This document shows, piece after piece, positions 6,655 through 9,400 of a DNA stretch of 9,400 bases. The translations under genes were made by a program, and so were the position numbers. The notes under the pieces are model-generated. The model made no database searches and had not been told where the DNA came from. It saw nothing but the letters and a program-made list of their open reading frames with translations. Position 1 is the first letter of the stretch, and every line of letters starts with the position of its first letter. Origin of the DNA: Streptomyces sp. NRRL S-350 (lineage in GTDB: Bacteria > Actinomycetota > Actinomycetes > Streptomycetales > Streptomycetaceae); NCBI RefSeq assembly GCF_000719705.1, contig NZ_JOHO01000114.1, positions 1-9,400 of the forward strand, in the 5' to 3' direction.

Positions 6655-7626
6655 GGCCTCGGCACACTGGTGGCCAGCGACCTCGACCGGACGCTGATCT
6701 ACTCCGACCGGGCCCTCGCCCTGGACGTCCCCGACCCGCTCGCGCCGCGCCTGCTCTGCGTCGAGGTGTACCAGGGGCGGCCGCTGTCCTTCATGACGGA
6801 ACGGGCCGCCGGGCTGCTCGCCGACCTCGCCCGCGAGGCCTGCTTCGTCCCCGCCACCACCCGCACGCCGGAGCAGTACAGGAGGGTCCGACTGCCCGGC
6901 CCCACACCCGACTGGATCCCCGCGTACGCGATCTGCGCCAACGGCGGCCAACTGCTGGTGAACGGCGTACCGGACCGGGACTGGCGCGCCGAGATGACCG
7001 CGCGGATCGCCGCCGGAGCGGCTCCGCTGGAGGAGGTGGTCCGGCGGCTCGCCCTCTGCGCCGACCCGGAGTGGACGCACAAGCGGCGCGTCGCCGACGA
7101 CCTGTTCGCCTACCTCGTCGTCGAGCGCGCCGCACTGCCGGCCGGCTGGCTGGAGGAACTGACCGGCTGGTGCGCCGAGCACGGCTGGACGGTCTCGCTG
7201 CAGGGCCGCAAGGTGTACGCCGTCCCGGCGCCGCTCACCAAGAGCGCCGCACTCGCCGAAGTCGTCCGGCGGACCGGCCCCACCACCGTGCTCGCGGCCG
7301 GGGACTCGCTGCTCGACGCGGACCTGCTGCTCGCGGCTGACGCGGGCTGGCGGCCGGGGCACGGCGAACTCGCGGACTGCGGTTGGACGGCCCCCGGCGT
7401 CACCGCCCTCGACGAGGTGGGGGTGGCGGCGGGGGAGGAGATCGTCCGGCGCTTCCTGGCGGGTGCGGGTGCGGGTGCGGGTGCGGGTGCGGGCGTGGGT
7501 GCGGGCGTGGGTGCGGGCGTGGGTGCGCCGGTGGGTGACTCGGTAGGGGGCGTCTCGGTGGTGGCGGATACGGCCGAGGTGGCCGCTACGGAGGCGGGCG
7601 GGACGGTCGTGCCGGCCGCCGGGTAG
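6652..7626 (+). CDS. HAD-superfamily hydrolase, Ter-associated
   Basis: The product is 324 aa. HAD phosphatases hydrolyse phosphate esters through an aspartyl-phosphate intermediate. Motif I is ASDLDRTLIYSD (8-19), with nucleophile D10 and acid/base D12. Motif II is probably T69 or T70 in PATTRTP. Motif III is K197 in PLTKSAAL. Motif IV is AAGDSLLDADLL (215-226), with D218 and D222 as Mg2+ ligands. The long middle segment (about 72-190, with ANGG at 96-99) fits a C2 cap, as in Cof-type sugar and nucleotide phosphatases. The last 55 residues (from about 270) are outside the fold: a GA/GV repeat followed by an Ala/Gly/Val-rich end. The start is fixed by a good ribosome binding site and the TGATG overlap. 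It probably dephosphorylates the product of the upstream PRTase/lyase steps, which is inference from context. The hairpin over its stop codon may end the operon. Confidence 0.92.
   Translation: MGLGTLVASDLDRTLIYSDRALALDVPDPLAPRLLCVEVYQGRPLSFMTERAAGLLADLAREACFVPATTRTPEQYRRVRLPGPTPDWIPAYAICANGGQLLVNGVPDRDWRAEMTARIAAGAAPLEEVVRRLALCADPEWTHKRRVADDLFAYLVVERAALPAGWLEELTGWCAEHGWTVSLQGRKVYAVPAPLTKSAALAEVVRRTGPTTVLAAGDSLLDADLLLAADAGWRPGHGELADCGWTAPGVTALDEVGVAAGEEIVRRFLAGAGAGAGAGAGVGAGVGAGVGAPVGDSVGGVSVVADTAEVAATEAGGTVVPAAG
7459..7536 (+). repeat. GCGGGT hexanucleotide tract in the HAD tail
   Basis: Thirteen hexamers run without interruption. Five GCGGGT come first, then alternating GCGGGC and GTGGGT, then a GCGCCG-GTGGGT end. 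They encode (AG)n then (AGVG)n at residues 270-295. The units are in frame, so slippage changes tail length only. GGG runs every six bases make the coding strand a strong G-quadruplex candidate. Confidence 0.95.
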
Positions 7627-7637
7627 CGGCCGGCACG
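7608..7637. terminator. Perfect hairpin spanning the HAD stop codon, likely bidirectional terminator
   Basis: CGTGCCGGCCGC (7608-7619) pairs with GCGGCCGGCACG (7626-7637) in a perfect 12-bp stem around a six-base loop that contains most of the TAG stop codon. It lies 14 bases from the end of the convergent FmdB gene. There is no T-tract, as is usual in high-GC actinobacteria. Confidence 0.75.
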
Positions 7638-7651
7638 CCATGGTCCGTCCG

Positions 7652-7867
7652 TCAGCCGCAGCAGCCGCCACCGCAGCAGCCGCCCCCACCCCCGCCGGCG
7701 GGGGCCTGCTGGGTGGCGGCCCCGCCGGTGACGGCGACGGTGGACAGCAGCTTCACGGTGTCCTCGTGGCCCTGCGGGCAGACGGCGGGATCGTTGGCCT
7801 GCGCCATCGGACGGCGGAGCTCGAAGGTGGCTCCGCAGGAGCGGCAGCGAAAGTCGTAGCGTGGCAT
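7652..7867 (-). CDS. FmdB-family zinc-ribbon protein
   Basis: The product is 71 aa. It opens MPRYDFRCRSCG, the FmdB-type zinc-ribbon start, with CxxC at residues 8 and 11. The second half-site is CPQGH (30-34), where C30 and H34 probably replace the usual CxxC pair; from memory, actinobacterial members look like this. LSTVAV follows, and then a Gly-rich tail ending CCGGGCCG with four extra cysteines that might bind metal. The family was named for a proposed regulator of formamidase/amidase genes, but its role in most bacteria is unknown. The start at 7867 is chosen from the family N-terminus; no good Shine-Dalgarno sequence precedes it. An in-frame ATG at 7921 would add 18 unsupported residues. 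It is convergent with the HAD gene and 118 bp downstream of the helical-protein gene on the same strand. A tie to the Ter genes is not evident. Confidence 0.9.
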   Translation of the reverse strand: MPRYDFRCRSCGATFELRRPMAQANDPAVCPQGHEDTVKLLSTVAVTGGAATQQAPAGGGGGGCCGGGCCG

Positions 7868-7985
7868 ACCGGCAGGGTACCGAGGGCGTCCCGCCGCCGT
7901 GCGGCTGGTCGCCGGAGCCAAGAGCCGGCGCCGGCTCTCGCTTCCGGAGCCGGAGCCGGAGCTTGAGCTTGAGCTTGAGCCGGAG
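7868..7985 (-). other. Gap between helical-protein gene and FmdB gene
   Basis: This 118-bp gap on the - strand side holds an 18-bp perfect palindrome (7921-7938) and most of a hexanucleotide array (7947-7988), both listed separately. No clear promoter or Shine-Dalgarno sequence for the FmdB gene is visible. Confidence 0.5.
7921..7938. terminator. 18-bp perfect palindrome, candidate terminator
   Basis: AGAGCCGGCGCCGGCTCT reads the same on both strands. As RNA it could form a 7-bp stem with a four-base loop, about 48 bases past the stop of the leftward helical-protein gene. It could equally be a protein-binding site ahead of the FmdB gene. Confidence 0.4.
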
Positions 7986-7988
7986 CTA
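7947..7988. repeat. GAGCNN hexanucleotide array over a stop codon
   Basis: Seven hexamers in a row: GAGCCG twice, GAGCTT three times, GAGCCG, then GAGCTA. The last unit, read on the - strand, is TAGCTC and supplies the TAG stop of the helical-protein gene. The array is in phase with that gene, so a change in the final unit would extend the protein with a Leu-Arg/Leu-Lys tail. Confidence 0.9.
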
Positions 7989-9395
7989 CCGGTGCCCGCC
8001 CAGGTCTCCGCGGATCAGCCCGATCACCTGCGTCGCCGACTCCCGCACCGCCGCCAGCTCGGTGAGGAAGTGCCAGTAGTCGGGGTGGCGGCCCGCCGCC
8101 TCCAGCGTGGCCACCGCACGGTCCAGCCGGGCCACCGCCTCGTCCAGCGGTGCGGCGTGCCGCGGGTCCGGGGCGCTGCGCCCCGCCATCGCCAGCCGCT
8201 GCGCGTCCCGGATGGCGAAGCGGGCGCGCTCGACCTCCCGGTGGGGGTCGTGCTGCACCTCGTTCAGCCGGCGCAGCCGGTCGTTCACCGCCGCGACCGA
8301 GCCGTCCGCGGTGTCCAGCAGCGCCCGGACGGTCGCGATCGCGGCGGTGGCGTCCGCCCAGCGCTGCTCGTCCCGGGCCCGGGCGGCCTCGGCGAGCTTG
8401 CGATCGGCGGCACGCCCGCTCTCGGCGACCTGGTCCGGCACCCGCTGCAGGTCCTGCCAGCACGCGGTGCTGAACCGGCGGCGCAGCTCGCTCAGCGCGG
8501 GCTCGACCGTCGCGGCCTTGGTCTCCAGCGCCTGGATCCGGGTCCGCAGGCTCGCCACCCGCCGGTCGATCTCCCGCGCCCGCTCCGGCAGCTGCGCGGC
8601 ATCCGCGGCGATCGCCTCGGCGCGCTGCTTCACGTCGTCCGCGCGCTGCAGGGTGCCCGCCACCCCGTGCCGGGCCGGCCCCTCGTTCAGCCGCCCCAGC
8701 TCCGGCGCCAGCTCGGCCAGCCGGGCCGCCAGATCGTCCGCCCGCAAGCCCGCGCCGCGCGCCTCGTCCAGCGCGTTGGAGGCCGTGAGCAGCGCCCGCT
8801 TGGCCTGCTCGACCGCAGGCGTGACCCGCATCAACTGCTGCTCGGCGTGCTGGAGGGTCGGCTGCAGGCGGCGCAGGAAGTCGTTCAACTCCGCCCGCGC
8901 CGAGCCGAGCTGCCCCTTCACGTCCTCCAACTGGCGCCTGGCCTGCGCGGCCGCCCCCGCGTCCAGGGCCTCACTGTCCAGGTTGTGGGCGTCGAGGGCG
9001 CCCAGGTAGTTCACGGTGACCTGGTCGACCCGGCCGGAGATCGCCGCCAGCTCCGCCAGCGAACGCTGCGCCGTCGCCCCGTCCTCGGCCGCGCGGACGG
9101 TCTCCACCGCGAGCTGCACCTCGCGCTGCGTCTCCTCCAGCTCGAAGAACGCCTCCTGCGCCGCGGCCCGGGCCTCCCTGGCCTCCGCCCGCACGCCCTC
9201 GCCGCCGACCCGCCGCCCCCACCAGCCACTGCTCCCGGCCGACGCCAGACCGACCGCCCCCAGCGCACCCGCCAGCACCACCGGCAACACCAGCGCGTCC
9301 GCCAGCGCACTCCCCGCCCGACGCCGCCCCCGCCCGCTCCCGCCGGCCACCGTCACTGCGCGCTCCCTGCTCCGACCCGCTGATCCGGCCCCCAT
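7986..9395 (-). CDS. Helical (coiled-coil-like) protein with one N-terminal hydrophobic segment
   Basis: The product is 469 aa from ATG 9395. I do not recognise a named family. The N-terminus is Arg-rich (R8-R26). A hydrophobic stretch at about 31-53 (LVLPVVLAGALGAVGL) ends in ASAG, so it may be a membrane anchor or a signal peptide with an AxA cleavage site. Residues about 65-465 are almost entirely charged, Ala/Leu/Glu/Arg-rich helix with few prolines, typical of helical bundles or coiled coils. C312 is the only cysteine. The plan recalls EzrA-like spectrin-type proteins, but I see no specific motif. Start choice is uncertain: GGAG is only two bases from ATG 9395, whereas GTG at 9356 has AGGGAG four bases upstream and would give 456 aa. 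A start beyond the window is also possible. The gene is leftward, ahead of the FmdB gene. Function unknown. Confidence 0.75.
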   Translation of the reverse strand: MGAGSAGRSRERAVTVAGGSGRGRRRAGSALADALVLPVVLAGALGAVGLASAGSSGWWGRRVGGEGVRAEAREARAAAQEAFFELEETQREVQLAVETVRAAEDGATAQRSLAELAAISGRVDQVTVNYLGALDAHNLDSEALDAGAAAQARRQLEDVKGQLGSARAELNDFLRRLQPTLQHAEQQLMRVTPAVEQAKRALLTASNALDEARGAGLRADDLAARLAELAPELGRLNEGPARHGVAGTLQRADDVKQRAEAIAADAAQLPERAREIDRRVASLRTRIQALETKAATVEPALSELRRRFSTACWQDLQRVPDQVAESGRAADRKLAEAARARDEQRWADATAAIATVRALLDTADGSVAAVNDRLRRLNEVQHDPHREVERARFAIRDAQRLAMAGRSAPDPRHAAPLDEAVARLDRAVATLEAAGRHPDYWHFLTELAAVRESATQVIGLIRGDLGGHR

Positions 9396-9400
9396 TCTCC

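Noticed and set aside
7899..9383. 494-aa + strand ORF opposite the helical-protein gene
   Set aside because: Its translation is Arg/Pro/Gln-rich without hydrophobic pattern. The - strand product has a coherent membrane segment and helical heptad-like composition.

Overview
The window is very GC-rich, with strong third-position G/C bias in the real genes, and its protein families look like those of a Streptomycetaceae chromosome (Streptomyces or Kitasatospora). That placement is an inference from composition and from remembered family members, not from a search. Bases 1-54 are not genomic. They are an Illumina/Nextera P5 adapter (P5 end, an 8-base index, Tn5 read-1 adapter and 19-bp mosaic end), so real sequence starts at 55 and this is probably a contig end.

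The left and central part (177-7626) is a Ter-type (tellurium-resistance/stress-response) locus. It has two TerD-superfamily genes. One is TerA-like (177-923, +). The other is a TerD protein with a long Pro/Gln/Gly/Tyr-repeat tail (1068-2246, -), facing the first tail to tail. A 335-bp divergent intergenic region (2247-2581) separates the tailed TerD from a rightward enzyme group: an HpcH/HpaI-CitE-like lyase (TTG start at 2582), a large fused protein (PRTase, then TRSP, then a StiP/PRTase_1-like second domain), and a HAD hydrolase whose start overlaps the fusion gene's stop. This set matches the Ter-associated 'nucleoside-like metabolite' biosynthetic module predicted by comparative genomics (Anantharaman, Iyer and Aravind). 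Its chemistry is, to my knowledge, not established. The ATP-grasp ligase often found with the module is not in this window.

The right part holds two leftward genes: a small FmdB-type zinc-ribbon protein (7652-7867), convergent with the HAD gene across a perfect 12-bp-stem hairpin, and a long alpha-helical protein with one N-terminal hydrophobic segment (7986-9395), whose upstream region lies outside the window. Neither is clearly part of the Ter system.

A recurring theme is tandem repetition, both in-frame inside linkers and tails of the Ter genes and in the non-coding gaps. Examples are GTGYGYP repeats in TerD, two 15-bp minisatellites in the fusion gene, a GCGGGT hexamer tract in the HAD tail, a 16-bp tandem duplication with G-runs ahead of the fusion gene, and a GAGCNN hexamer array spanning the stop of the rightmost gene. 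I see no tRNA, rRNA, CRISPR array, insertion sequence or phage gene.
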